This document shows, in pieces, positions 52,806-64,000 of a stretch of 64,000 bases of DNA; positions within the stretch are counted from its first letter, which is position 1; the number at the start of each line of letters is the position of its first letter. The position numbers and the translations under genes were made by a program. The stretch is from Yamagishiella unicocca (taxonomy: Eukaryota; Chlorophyta; Chlorophyceae; Chlamydomonadales; Volvocaceae). The stretch is from contig BDSL01000029.1 in assembly GCA_003116995.1 (NCBI GenBank), positions 1 to 64,000 on the forward strand. The letters run 5' to 3'. A model generated the notes under the pieces. That model did not search any database. It had not been told where the DNA came from and was given only the letters and a program-made list of their open reading frames with translations.

Positions 52806-53760
52806 TGCACGGAATCCCTTGCCGACACGATTTTAGCTTAGGGACCGAGCTCCGCCAGGCACTGGCGTGGTAAAAGAGCGCGTTCGGGCGGTTGATGCAA
52901 CCATCAAAACAGCCCGTAATCAATCACATATGTGCGTGCAGCCTGAAGTTACCGCGTCTGGTGACTTCGTACCGGACCAAGGCACTTGGATGAGCAGTTG
53001 TGCACAACTTCGTGTGAGACCAGTAGATAGTTCCTATGTGCGCGGCCGCTTGCATAGGCAATGTCAGCTACATACCGTACCTATGTAACCTGAAAGCTGT
53101 GGCTTCAAGGTCTTTCGCCTCGATCAGTTGTTGTGTTCAGCCAGTCCGGCTTGTGGATATAACCGTAGCCTTGCGGTCGCTGGCCTACACCGATGGTGAC
53201 GTAACGGTTACAGTGGGTTCCAGACCAAGAGGTAGAACCATCGGGCACATCGCCTAACACTGAGAAAGACGGAGGATTGTTTGGTTGACATATGGACACA
53301 CGGCACAATAAGGTGTGTACGGAAGGCTAGATCCTAACATCCAGCAAGGCTGGTCAAAACACTATAATAGAAACGGCGTCGTCATGTTGCAGAGGCGCGA
53401 TTGCAAGTTACAAAAGGCTTGTGTATCACCTATGCAGGCCGTGATCCTTCTCATGACAATTACTGTCAACATTGGCATCATGTCCACGGCGTCAATGCAC
53501 AAACAGTTGTCCCTCATCCGCTGAGCGTGAACGTAAAGGAACTAACTGACGTAGCTCATGCAACTGTGACGGGGCCACACACATTATGTGGCACCACGCA
53601 CTAGCGCGGACCCCAGAGGCCTGCTGCGCGCCTGACCATGTCCATGCTAATTTGCACAAAATCGTGAATGTTTAAGCAAGCGCCAGCAAGAGCATGAATG
53701 GCTGGTCCTGATGTATCATTACGGTGCGACCCAATGCGATGGCCATAAAGCACACCACCC
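52806..53760. other. Intergenic, no gene seen
   Basis: No supported exon. It contains one copy (53238-53271) of a 34-bp dispersed element also found at 61182-61215, described separately. Confidence 0.4.
53238..53271. repeat. 34-bp dispersed element, copy 1
   Basis: It matches 61182-61215 in the same orientation at 29 of 34 positions; all five differences are transitions. Both copies lie in non-coding DNA. Confidence 0.5.
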
Positions 53761-53952
53761 TCAGCCCTGCTGAGGCTCCGACTGCTGCTGTAAGGGCCGC
53801 TGCTTCGTCCGGAGACATTCGGCGGTGCAGCGCTTGGTGCAGCTTTCATTCCAGGCGGGCACATGTGACGCCGTAACACACACAGCGCGTTGGCACGCCT
53901 CACTGCAGGCATCAACGGCTGGGGATTGGGTTGGGCGAAACGTCAACGATAG
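53761..53952 (-). CDS. Terminal exon of a small twin-CX3C cysteine-rich protein
   Basis: After an acceptor-like GAACGGACCACAG the frame runs 64 codons to a stop. It contains two triple-Cys clusters with three-residue spacing, ACSEACQRAVC and SCTKRCTAEC, separated by 18 residues, then a Q-rich tail. Regular C-x3-C pairs are seen in small disulfide-bonded plastid-lumen or intermembrane-space proteins, which is the basis for calling it coding. The upstream exon was not found, and the 1.7 kb upstream (53953-55712) holds nothing else I can support. Confidence 0.35.
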   Translation of the reverse strand, partial: LSLTFRPTQSPAVDACSEACQRAVCVTASHVPAWNESCTKRCTAECLRTKQRPLQQQSEPQQG

Positions 53953-55712
53953 TGCCTGTGGTCCGTTCCGTCTCCTCAACACAGCACAAGGGTTGACATG
54001 GAGAAACAGGTTCTGGACTTGCCACAGTTGTTCCGGAAACCTCAGCTCAGCCTAAGCTTTCCTTGGCTGTTTGGACACACACGCGGCTACTGGCACTCAG
54101 GGAGCACCAGCCATAACCTCCAACCCATCCCACCTCGTACCAACACATATGTACCCTGTCTACGTGACCGGCCAGCCCTACGCAGGTCCTCTCGCCTTCG
54201 GCTCATCTTTAATTCAACTCTTTCCCCTCAGGCTCGTCCTAGCCCTGTCTCAGACCCTTTTGACGCAAACGGGCAATCGTCAACGACATGTACGTCCAGT
54301 GGATGCGGCCAGGGCCAGAGACTGGGTCCTGACAGCTTAACAAGGCAGGCTGCCCGCACTCTCATCTTATCCCCACAGTCGTAGCCCTGGTGACGTACCG
54401 GACACCCCGCACACGGTTACACAGTTGCCTGGGGTGGATTCCTGCAGGTTTCGTAGAAGAATGGCCTAAGAGCGTGTACGCGCTGCTAGTGATGATGAAT
54501 CCGGGAATGAACATTTGACACTCGGACATATTTTGCTCACTATCGCAAAGTGACGGGATGCTGAGCTAGTTGGAGCTTCTAAGGCGCTTCTAAGCTCAAC
54601 TGGAAGGCAAGTGCCTCCCGGCAAGGGCAGCAGGACTGTGGCACATGTGTATCCCATATTGCGTGTATGAACCCTGTAACCCCCCTCGCAGCCATTATGT
54701 GGGCCTCTCCGTTGCGTGTGCAGCCCTTTGGTGGTTATACGACCCCCAGCGTATTCTAATACGCACCTTCGCAGCTCCTCCAAGCATGCTCACGAGCTTT
54801 TCGCTGACGCAAACCCGTTCGCAAACAAAACGTGGCGTGGTCCAGTCATCTTCGGGTTGACTGCTGTGGTTGCCAACAACCCGACCACGCCGCGATGTTA
54901 CCAGGCAAGTAGGATAAGGGAGCTGGGCAATTGCTATCCTACCTGTACACCGACCCTTTGGTTGCGCGGCCAGCCATTCGCCGAACAGGATTCGCCAGCC
55001 GCAAATTTGCCAAGGCAACAGCAGCGATTTTCAACCTAAACCACAGAGGCTGATATCGTAGTCTAAACCCAAGGAAAATCCTTGAGCAACGTTATTACGA
55101 GCTAACCCTGCGTGAATTGGTAAAAGATCTTAACTGCTTACATCGGCCATTATCCACGCGTCATGTGAGCAGTTGTGCAGTTGATACTGCGTGCGCTTCA
55201 AATGCTGTGCCGTGCATGCAGTTGCATGCCGTGGGTGCATGCGACATCATGCTCACAATATACTAGGCCAAATTGATGTTTTATGTTTGCTCTTGCCTAG
55301 GCACAAAAACAGATATAGCCACGCAATGCTGATCCCAGTCTTCCCAGAGCACTTGGCTTCACGATGCGTACGGCACTGGGCAGAACAGCGCGGAGGCAAC
55401 AAGTGTTCGGCTTATTGCACCACAATGAGGCTCTATAACGTTCTGTATCTGTGACATTGTTGAGAAGAATCCTGCGTTAGGCCGGTCTGTTGACACTGGA
55501 AACGGGAAGGCAACGTCTTCATTCGTTCACCTGTAAATTCCTTTTTGCGCCGTCTGGCCATGTAGAAATTCCATCCATATGGTGTAGGAAAACCTAGGGC
55601 TGCTGGCCACGGCTGCGAGCCTTCGGCCCGCGGCTTACGAACCAGCCGCGCGCCTTGGAGGGCAGTACCGACTTGCTGAGGTCTAGTCTGTTAATAGCTT
55701 CGTCTTGTGAAA
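53953..55712. other. Intergenic, no gene seen
   Basis: Only short frames without splice or composition support. It should contain the 5' part of the Cys-rich gene (minus) and the promoter of the gene starting at 55713 (plus). Confidence 0.35.
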
Positions 55713-58700
55713 ATGGGAGCTGGAGCATCTTCGGGAGCTGGACCTGCAGGGTCGGCCTCTTCGGCCGTGCGCTTCCCTGCAGGTGCAAGTTCAGTCACAG
55801 CATCAGACAAAATGGGAATGAATGGCAGCATGGGGCCGTCCAGTATCTCGGACCACGCGAGCCGGGTAAGCTGCCTCGAATGGCAGGGCTTCCAATGGCT
55901 CACACCCTAGCCCTGTCAGCTGGAACCTTCCTGCTAAAGCTTCTGGAATACGTTATGTGTTCACAACGGTGATGCTTCGGGGACATAAAGACGCAACATT
56001 GTACATGGCTTTCAGCTTCTTGATTTCCGCGGTCACAGGCGAACACGGGTTCCGTCGACCATGCCTCTCCGAAGCAGGCGAAACACGTGGTCATACAGGC
56101 AGCAGAGCCGAAGGTGAGGAAGGGTAATAAGGGGGGGGGTGTCATGGCCTGCCGGTGGAAGAGAACCTGAATACACTGCCCTCGGTGCCTCTCCGTTCCC
56201 TCTCAACCCGGGCCCCGCATACCCAACCCTTTGCAGCCCAACGCCCAAAAAGGGCAGAAGGGTGGCCTGATGGACAAGTTGCGGCACATTGCGTCTCAGA
56301 ACAACAGTCCCTCGCACTCCGCTGCTCCCAGCCGCATGGCCAGCCGCACGGCCAGCCAAGCTGGCAGCCACATAGCTTCCGAAAAAAGCCAAATGAGCAC
56401 CCGAATCAGCCGTCGCGACGATTATGACGTGGATAGCGACGACGAGGACCTTGAAGGCTTCATATACGACGACGAATCGACCAGTGAGGATGAGCGAGAG
56501 GACTACGTAAATGCGTTTAGTCGGAAAAAAAAGCTACCGAGAGGCGATGACTACAGTGACTACGAGGGAGCGGCAGTACGGGCGTTGACAGCGGGGCGCA
56601 AGGTGGGTTGACGCTCCACGACACTGGATTTGGTCATGTGGCGTTTGTGCGGGTTACTTGATTGGGTCAGCGGTAGTATATATGCCGTATGTTCCCTCTT
56701 CATGTCTTTTGGTGGCGTTGTGGGCGCTGACAGTTTCGATCAGACCCTAAAGTGCACGAAGCTTGGATCAGTATAAACCCTTGTTGTCTGGGAATCCTCC
56801 ACAATTGCGCACGTTGTGGTATCCGAAGCCTTTTAGCATTGCGGAGTGCTCGGATTATCGCCGCCTGCCCTGTGCCCCCATGTCACCACCAATCAACACC
56901 GCCGACAGCCGGAACACATCAAACACCTATGCAGGCCCCCAAAAGCGCTGCGATGCGACGCTCTCGTTCAAACACCGATGATGAAGACGGTGATGACGAG
57001 TGGGACCCCGAGGAAGAAAAAATCCGTGTCTTGCGGCAACAGAAAAGGCAACAGGACCGTGCACGGGCGGCCTCCGTTGCGCCCAAGACAGCGACAGCGG
57101 GAGCAGCAGGGGCAGGTGCGGGTGGTGAGGGGATGGGCTACGGATTGAATGTGCGTAGTATTGAGGGGCCGCTCGTGACTACAATGGGGGTCGTTGGGAA
57201 AGGCAGGCAGTAGGTACCTGTCTGCTGGTGTTTTTAGCAGCCTCCCAACGTGTCACGCGTGTCACCCGACACGCGTGGCATGCCAGATCTTCGAATGCCA
57301 TGGAATGCGGCATGTCATTGTATAACTCAGTCGCCCAAACGGGTGTCCCTAGGTGTACAGCCTCGGTGGTTTAACTTCGCTAACACAGTGATGTATGACG
57401 CTAGGCATGGCAATGACTAAAGGCCCGTTTGCCGACCACGCATGCACGGCACGGCACGTGTCGTCACTGGTAGGCGAAACACTACGCTGGCAAGTAATTG
57501 ACTTAAAATGAGTCACCCCAGTTTGAGCAGCGGTTTGAACAGCTCCACGGCATCCCGCCCTTGCCGCTTTTATGCAATGGACTGTCCTCACCTCACCAAA
57601 CACACGATTGCAAACTGGTAATGCTTCTCAAACGCGACTTGCATCCCTGCACAACGGCGCCGATGTTCAAAGCCACGGCACTGAAGCCCGTGGCCCTGCG
57701 TTCATGGCTTCGCGCAGGCCAAACGAGAGGCGTCGCTGACGGCGGCCAGGCAGGTCCGGGGCCGTCGACGGCTGCGGCTGCGGGTAAAGGTCAGGACACC
57801 TTTCCGGGACAGCAGCAGCAATCTCGCATGACGCCGCAGCCGCCTGCAGAGCCGCCCACACGCGGTATTAGCGCCGTGCGCCGAAACGCCGTGGCAGCAG
57901 GCACCGTGGCCAGTAATAATAACAACGGGGGAGGAGGCCTCGCGGGGCCAGGGCCAGGGTCCGGTCATGGGCTGGGCCTGGGGCCAGGGCCGGCAGCAGC
58001 GGGTCGCAGTTCGGGATCATGTACGGCTGTGCCTGCGCCTCCGCCGCCGCAAGTCAACTACGGTGCATCCGCTTCTTCGCAGTATTGGCAAGCGAAACGA
58101 ACTCAGGATGATGAACCGGGAGGTAACTCTGGCGGCGGCGAAGGCATGTCTCGTCTGGAGCAGCTCATGGCGCTGCAAAAGAAGAAGCTAGCGCAGCAGG
58201 AGCAAGGTCGGGGCGACAACGAAGGTCACAGTGGGGGGGTGCGGTGGCAGGTGCAGACTGAGCCGCCCCGTGAAGCCTCGCAGCCAAAGATAGTCCAGGT
58301 TCAGGACTGCCGCGTGCGGTCGGAGCAGGGTGCGCAGCAGAGCGAGTTGCAACCCCCGGAGCCGAACGGTCAGCAGACGCGCAGCAGTCAGCGGGAGTGG
58401 CAGGAGGAGCCGACTGGGCACCGCGAATCCATCGTACCCAACGAGCGGTTCGAGCAACAACCGCTTGTACCACAACGGCCGCCGTCGCCGCCGTGTACTC
58501 AGCAGGAGCAACAGCAGGAACAGCATCAGAGACGTGAGGAGCCCCAGCAGCACAAGAACCTCGAAGGCCACAGCTTTATCAAACACTTGGCGCCACCATC
58601 ATCACTAGGTGTGCAGCGCGTCAGGAGCGGCCGTGTAAGAAGCGGCCGTGGCGCGGCTACGGTGGCCCCGCCTTCCATACCACGTCCTCCAGCTGAGCGC

Positions 58701-59840
58701 CCCGCGGACGTCACCGACTTTGATGTTGACGAAATGCTCAACAGTTTTGCGGTTACCGGAGCGGACGCTCAACAGCAGGAACAGCAATGGGCAGGCGGTC
58801 GCCCCCAGCCACCGCCTTCATCGCCGCCATCCGGGAACTTCAGTCCGGGTGCGGCCCCGCAGCATAAGCGCTCCATCCGCAACGTAAAAAGTGACTTCAC
58901 TTCAATGCGCGTCAACGATATGGCAGATGGTGTCACGGACCTTACTGCGCGCATGTTGTCTCTGCCGTTGGCGGCGGCACGGCCGTTGCAGAACGGCGCT
59001 GGGGGCGGAACTTCCGGACAGGTGGCTCCTGCAGCGGCCGCCACAGCGCCTCCAACCTCGGTCGCCGTAAGCCGTTTTGCTCGGATGGGCGCCAGCATGC
59101 TGGGGCCATCGTCTTCGTCTGATGGCTCCGCGGTCAGCGCGCCAGCTGCGGCCTGGGGTGGCTCCAGCGGTGGCGCGTACCGTGGGCCGGCCGCGGCTCC
59201 TTCGTCCACGGCTACCCAACTGCCCTCTCCGTTGGGAGGCAACCTAATTGCGGGATCACCAGTGCGGCGACCGCGCCGCTCTAACCAGAGCAGCGACGGT
59301 GGCATCTCTCCCATGCATACATCACTGTCCGCTCCGGCTGGCGACGGCAGCAACAGCGGCGCCAGCAGCGGAGGTGGAGCAGGTGGACCCGTCGCGCGCC
59401 CGTCGCTCCTGGCGTCAGTCAACTCGCCGCGCTTGTCGGGTGCCGGGGTGGGTGACACCTCCCTGGTGCTGCCTGCCATCCGGCCTTGTAGCGGCGGCCC
59501 TCGCGCATCGGAAGGCGGCAGTATCCTTAACGGATCCCCTGGTCCGTCGGTGCTTGGCCGCAGTCGCTTCGGCAATGCCCAGCACCAGCAGTTCAAACAG
59601 GAGGCTGTGAGGTCGTCTGCACCGGTCCTGCCCACGCAGCGCGATTACGACAGCGATAGTGCTCTGACTCGGGCTGGAGGGCCAGCCCGATCAAGCTGGA
59701 ACGGCGGAAACAGTGCCGCTGTCGGGGGCGCGCTCGTCGCGGGACCGGGATACGGTAGTGGGGTTGGGCCTGGCATGGGCATGGGGCCTGTGGGTGTGGG
59801 GCCGGGGACTCGCAGCCGGCTTGCACAGGTGGGGGCATAG
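55713..59840 (+). CDS. Large acidic/low-complexity protein, possibly N-myristoylated
   Basis: Not recognised. Exons 55713-55865, 56039-56113, 56237-56602 and 56935-57150 are all phase 0 with good GT-AG borders. A long open stretch ends at the TAG at 59840; its acceptor is unresolved, but 57813 (after CCGGGACAG) fits phase 0. The N-terminus MGAGASSGAG has the Gly-2/Ser-6 pattern of an N-myristoylation site. Exon 3 is acidic (DDYDVDSDDEDLEGF, DDESTSEDERED). Exon 4 has a charged helix (EEEKIRVLRQQKRQQDRARA). The last exon (about 676 codons) has SRLEQLMALQKKKLAQQEQ, a Q/E-rich stretch, and DVTDFDVDEMLNSFAVTG, then Ser/Pro/Gly/Ala disorder to the end. It is probably a membrane-tethered or scaffold protein, which is inference from composition. 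Confidence 0.55.
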
Positions 59841-61640
59841 CAGCGGCACCTAGGAGTGGCGGTGGAGTGGCGTCCGCCGCGGACTTCAACGGTTATGCTC
59901 GCATGGGCATGGAGGGGAGCGGCTTATATATGTACGGCTGGTGCTTCTCTCCTCCATGCGACATATACCACTACACGTGCGTATTCCAGTGGTACGCGGA
60001 AGACGTACTGTGAACAGGCGCAGAGGGCCATGTATTATGTGAATATAGAACTTCGTTTGGTGGGAAGCCGCTGAAAGGGCGGTCGATAAATTGTATTGTG
60101 TCTGCTTTGACTCCATCTGCTGCTACCAGCGTGGCCCTGATGACTTTGAAGGAGCTCTGAAGGTTGCTTTGTGGTGCGGCCGGGCATAGCGACCTATCGC
60201 AAGGTATACAACGGCCCTACTCGTTGTTTTCATTGATTTTAGGAGTGTCAATTGTAGCGCTGTTTTACTGCAGTGGCAGCACCGTGCTTGCGGTCAGTCC
60301 ATACAGCGCTCGGTCAGCTCATCGACACGGGAGCTTATGGCTCTGTTTGCTTGCGATTTGCGGTGTATGGTGCCGACGCATAGTGCGCATGTGACACAGC
60401 TGCGAAGTATGACAGCGGCCTTCCAGTGAAGGTTGTCGTGGTGGTGAGTGACTGCGGTCGGTGGCGGGGTTGTGGAAGGCAAGGGGCCGTTGCGACAACG
60501 TCCGAACAGCGCAGACCGATTGACGCCCTGTAGCGAGTGCCTCTCAACGGCGTCTACGTTACGGTGACAAAGGCTGCTTCTCCGCTTATTCGATCTTGGT
60601 GAGTAGGCGCCTTTGCGTGTTTCTGGCACCGCCCAGCCGTGCGAGCCTGGCGCATTGTCATGTGCGGGGTGGTGGCGGGTATGAGAGCAAACTACCATGT
60701 ATGCACGTGCTCAGTTGGTAACTCATTGCAACATCGTGCATGGTGTTCATGCACGGCCACGCACGCTCTGGCGTGTGGCCTTCGGACGACAGGTTTAGGT
60801 TTTGCAGTGCATCCAAAGAGAGCGCCGCATGTCAGTTTGCGGATGTTGCGCTCCCTGTGTCTGTCGATCGTCTTGCTACAGTAGACGGTATGCCACATAA
60901 TAATATATTGTTTGGCAAGCGGTGGTCAAGCGGTTCCGTGCATGCGCAGCACATCACGCTGCCAGATGGCGCTCGAGGCGCTTTCAGTTCTTACCAATGA
61001 TACCAGATACTGGTGATACCGAGTTGGCCGTCGCTGCATTGAAGGCTTTTGAGGCTTCGTGACGAAAACTCGATACCTGCTGAATTTAACCTGTACATTC
61101 GGATGACTCGCTTGTTTTCTGTCTCAAGTGTCGGTTGTAAGTAGTAATAACTATATAGTGGCCCCCCGATCACTTCTGATCCATCGGGCGCATCGCTTGA
61201 CACTGAAAGAGACGCAGCAAGAAGAACAAACCACTTGCGAGGTTGTCGATTGATTGCATCCAACCACGGTCGGCGATTCCTTAGGGTTCCAGGCTGACGG
61301 GGCCGGTCGCCGTCGCGCGGGTTGTCGTTGCCGTACAAATCGACGGCGTCGATCCCCCCACTCCCCAGCGATGCTTCGCTGAAAAAGACACGGACACGGT
61401 AAGTTACTTGCGTGGTTGTGGTCTGTATAGTGGACAATGTAAGGCCTACAGGAGTCGAAGACGCATAACCATGCTGGAGGGGAGCAAGGAATGGTCTGAG
61501 AACGAGAACATAAGGCTGGCAATGAAATTCTCTTGCACCATGAATAACATGCTGGCCGCACCTCAAGGACGCGTGGATGGACTGGATAACCACACACGCA
61601 GCTATGTACGATCTGCAACAGGTTAGTAGGGGAATTACAG
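59841..61640. other. Intergenic, no gene seen
   Basis: About 1.8 kb between convergent genes. No exon is supported. A minus-strand open frame (61593-60991) has no recognisable domain and shares the 34-bp dispersed element, so I treat it as non-coding. Confidence 0.35.
61182..61215. repeat. 34-bp dispersed element, copy 2
   Basis: Partner of 53238-53271 (ccatcgggcgcatcgcttga onward), 29 of 34 identical, all differences transitions. Confidence 0.5.
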
Positions 61641-61716
61641 TGCCGGTAGGGAGCCGGCCTCTTCATTCCATGCTTCCTGGAAATATGATTGGTACACTTC
61701 AGTGTTTATTGCAGTG

Positions 61717-61721
61717 TTACA
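61717..61721 (-). terminator. TGTAA polyadenylation-like signal
   Basis: TGTAA on the minus strand about 345 nt downstream of the cyclase stop codon at 62064, a plausible 3' UTR length. Not verified. Confidence 0.35.
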
Positions 61722-62063
61722 AATGAACCCTGATGAATAGGTCTTTGCATTACCAGCTACGCGGCAGTGGCCAAAAATGGTTGTCGCCCACAGGGTTCCT
61801 TGGTAGTTCGCCCGATCTGGCGTGCCCCGTCCTTTGATCAATGCACTGTGCGAAGCGGGGGCCGACGTCCTCGTCGGAGTGACTAGAGACTATCCTTCAC
61901 GCGTAGGTCTACGTGATTTATAACCTCTGCTAATGGCTTTCCAGCAATAGAGGGAAACCCGCATTTGAAACAAAACTGTATAACTTGGTTCAATGACGAA
62001 CGCATAACTTCCTTCGACCACTGAACTACTGTAGTCATGGCAACTGTAAATTCCTACCGCCGC

Positions 62064-64000
62064 TCACTCCCGAAGACACTGCACGATCTCCAGCGGATGT
62101 GATATACCCTTGAGGTTCATGCGCCCTAGGCACACCCCGTGCACACGGTCGCAGAACCCCTCAACCTTTTGACACGCATCCCACACCGCGGTGTTGCACA
62201 GCACCTGCCCCGCTGCCGCAATTCCCGCAATGCGCGCAGCACGATTCATAACCCGACCCCTGTACGATAGCCGCCCGGAGGACTCCGCTAGCATGTGGGT
62301 GGCGTTGCCGACAGCGATACCCACCTTGCACGGGCAGGACACAATAGTGGACATTGTAATTGTTGTTGTAACGGTTACGGTGTACATAGGAAAGCTGCAG
62401 ATACTTCGGCAGTTCCGCCATAACTTGTTTGAGAGGAAGCCAGACATGACTGACCTTGATCCGCAGTCCGCGTTGCAGGAACGTGTGCTGGCGCTGCAGT
62501 TCCCCGCCGCCTGGTGATGCGCGGGGAGTGCGCATGGCCGCACCTACAGTACCAGCTAGAACCAGCTCCTCCTGCAGCGGGTATCGAGCAACCGTATTCG
62601 CAATTGCCTGAACGCGTCCCAAGCGGTTTGCGTCCGCAACATGTAAGGCTGTAAACGCAAATTCGCACAACCCACCGCGCACAGTTCGTGGCTCAGTAGT
62701 TCTTCGTCCCAGTCCTGCGTCATGCAGCAGCATGAGCAGGCACACGGGTCAGGTACTTGGAAAGTGGAGGACAGGTAAAACGATTAAGACAGGCATCCAG
62801 TAGAGAGGCCGCCATTTGTTGTAGGTCCGACGCGGCGGTATCGCAGCCCAGGCACTTAGGGAACGACATTTGAACAGCGATGGACACGAGCCCAGCCTCA
62901 GCCCTTCACTTGAACACATCGCATAGGTACTGCAACCGGTCGGCTGCCACAGGCATTGCACTCTCTTTCACCGGTTTCTACCTCAGTTAGTCGGCATTTT
63001 CTGACTCGCTGACCCTCGCCAAGCACGCACCAGGTCCTTGAGTCCCGCAACGCAGTCCAGTGCCCATTCAACTGCCGCCGTTGGTCGCCCGAACGCCGCC
63101 AGCACCAGCCCGTCTCCGCCCTCCACCAGGTACCCCCCCATGCCGCCCAACAGGCCGCACGCTAGGCCTTGGAATTGGCCTAGCGCGCGCCCAGCTGGGC
63201 CGGGCATGTCAGCGAGCAGCGTTGAAGCGCCTACCACCTTCTGTCGGATTGTCATTACAATATTGGCCAGATGGGTACACACGAAGGGCATTAGTTAAGG
63301 GCATTTGGAAAGCCAATTGGGGCGACAGCAGCAAACACCGTGCGTACTTGGCACTTTCGCAAGAGGTGAGCATTCATACTACCTGGAGTCCAAAACCCAA
63401 ACCAAAAGATTGCTTCTTATGAGGGAGTGATGGCCAGTTCATTTGCTGTATGTAAGCCGTGGCGTACTGCTAGCATCGCAACATGACCTTGACGGATCGC
63501 AGCCAATCAAGCAAGGCCATGTCGACCCTCTGCGACGGGCTAGCCCGTCAACAGCCTGCCCTGCAACCTCACCATAAAGGCCACGACGATGCAGCCGATG
63601 GGCGCTGACAGGGTGCCTGCTTGCGCTAGCGAAGTGCTGCGCAGCGGCGCAGCGAGCGCCAGCCGGCACACCAGCGACGAGTGAACTGCCACGAACATCG
63701 CATGGCTGTCGGCCAGTGGTGGGCTTGAAGGGAGGTAGCCTGCACCAGGCATTGATGTGCCTTCTCTGGCACCGTGCTCTATCGGTGGTGTCTGCAAATC
63801 GCCACTAGGTTCAGATGCGCTGCCGTCTTCTTTTCGCTGGTACGCAGCTGTGCCCGTTTCGTTTCCGCCATTGCGCGCTTCCCTGTCGTAGCTGCTTTCG
63901 CGGCGATCCCCCATAAGCACCGTTCGGCTATCCTTGGCGGAACCCTCTGGCGACGGCTGCGTCCCAAACGTGTTGGACTTGGCTGCTGTCTCAGCCGCTG
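62064..64000 (-). CDS. Class III adenylyl/guanylyl cyclase domain protein (5' part beyond window)
   Basis: Exons: >64000-63573, 63240-63031, 62714-62676, 62571-62455 and 62324-62064, all phase 0. The cyclase fold is clear: GGYLVEGGDGLVLAAFG (second metal-Asp region), AAVEWALDCVAGLKDL joined to DWDEELLSHELC, RGLRIK joined to VGIAVG (the RVGIxxG motif), then SYRGRVMNRAARIAGIAAAG with the transition-state Asn and Arg, and LKGISHPLEIVQCLRE before TGA. Family members make cAMP or cGMP. At the canonical first metal site (F-T-D-V/I) the spliced product reads AFM|KVVGAST, so the Asp is absent; this lies exactly on an intron, and an alternative acceptor three bases on does not restore it. The protein may be an inactive or heterodimeric half. 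The upstream exon is Ser/Gly-rich and runs off the window edge. Confidence 0.75.

Noticed and set aside
52367..52873. 169-codon plus-strand frame after the GluRS stop
   Set aside because: It lies in the presumed 3' UTR with no domain, splice signals or composition of a gene.
56763..56934. Extra exon (YKPLLSGNPP frame) in the 55713 gene
   Set aside because: It has an in-phase acceptor but no usable donor. The direct junction from 56602 to 56935 is clean.
57784..57812. Intron between a candidate exon 57718-57783 and 57813
   Set aside because: It would be only 29 nt, too short for splicing, so the candidate exon was not used.
57667..59889. Long minus-strand frames opposite the 55713 gene
   Set aside because: Shadows caused by high GC content; the plus-strand frame is longer, ends at a defined stop and follows four in-phase exons.

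Overview
The window looks like nuclear DNA of a chlamydomonadalean (volvocine-type) green alga. This rests on CCCTAAAA telomere-type units, GC-rich genes broken by many short GT-AG introns, Pro-rich PPSPPPP-type low-complexity exons, TGTAA polyadenylation-like pentamers, and typical eukaryotic genes (a nucleoporin, a transit-peptide-bearing glutamyl-tRNA synthetase). Nothing bacterial, no rRNA or tRNA gene and no CRISPR array was seen.

Layout. (1) 1-8.9 kb: repeat-rich cluster of minus-strand genes of unknown function. Tandem duplications copy whole exons: a 220-bp exon+intron unit three times, a 704-bp unit three times, and a 740-bp unit twice. Three start regions share a conserved upstream block. 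An interstitial CCCTAAAA tract sits at 8.12 kb. (2) 8.88-23.84 kb: one satellite array of about 51 copies of a 290-292 bp monomer, with local 6-, 7- and 11-monomer periodicities. (3) 23.84-26.05 kb: inverted repeats, a GGTAAC-rich patch, a foldback cluster and fragments resembling decayed mobile DNA. (4) 26.06-42.28 kb, minus strand: a NUP214/NUP159-type FG nucleoporin. I traced 31 exons with matching intron phases, summing to 8562 nt (2853 residues). It encodes two NUP214-type beta-propellers, each followed by FG repeats, with no separate start codon for the second. (5) 42.87-45.99 kb, plus: a Q/P-rich OB-fold (SSB/OSB-like) protein, divergent from NUP214. (6) 46.76-52.36 kb, plus: organellar glutamyl-tRNA synthetase, 14 exons, 566 residues. 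(7) 53-60 kb: a small Cys-rich exon and a plus-strand gene for a long acidic/low-complexity protein. (8) 62.06 kb to the right edge, minus: 3' part of a class III nucleotide cyclase-like gene.

The most striking points are the two-propeller nucleoporin with a nearly identical internal duplication of about 2.1 kb, the satellite with higher-order structure next to telomere-like repeats, and the exon-multiplying gene cluster with a shared promoter block. Gene models are hand-made from splice signals and phase. Exon borders were checked by arithmetic only, not by transcripts or database searches.
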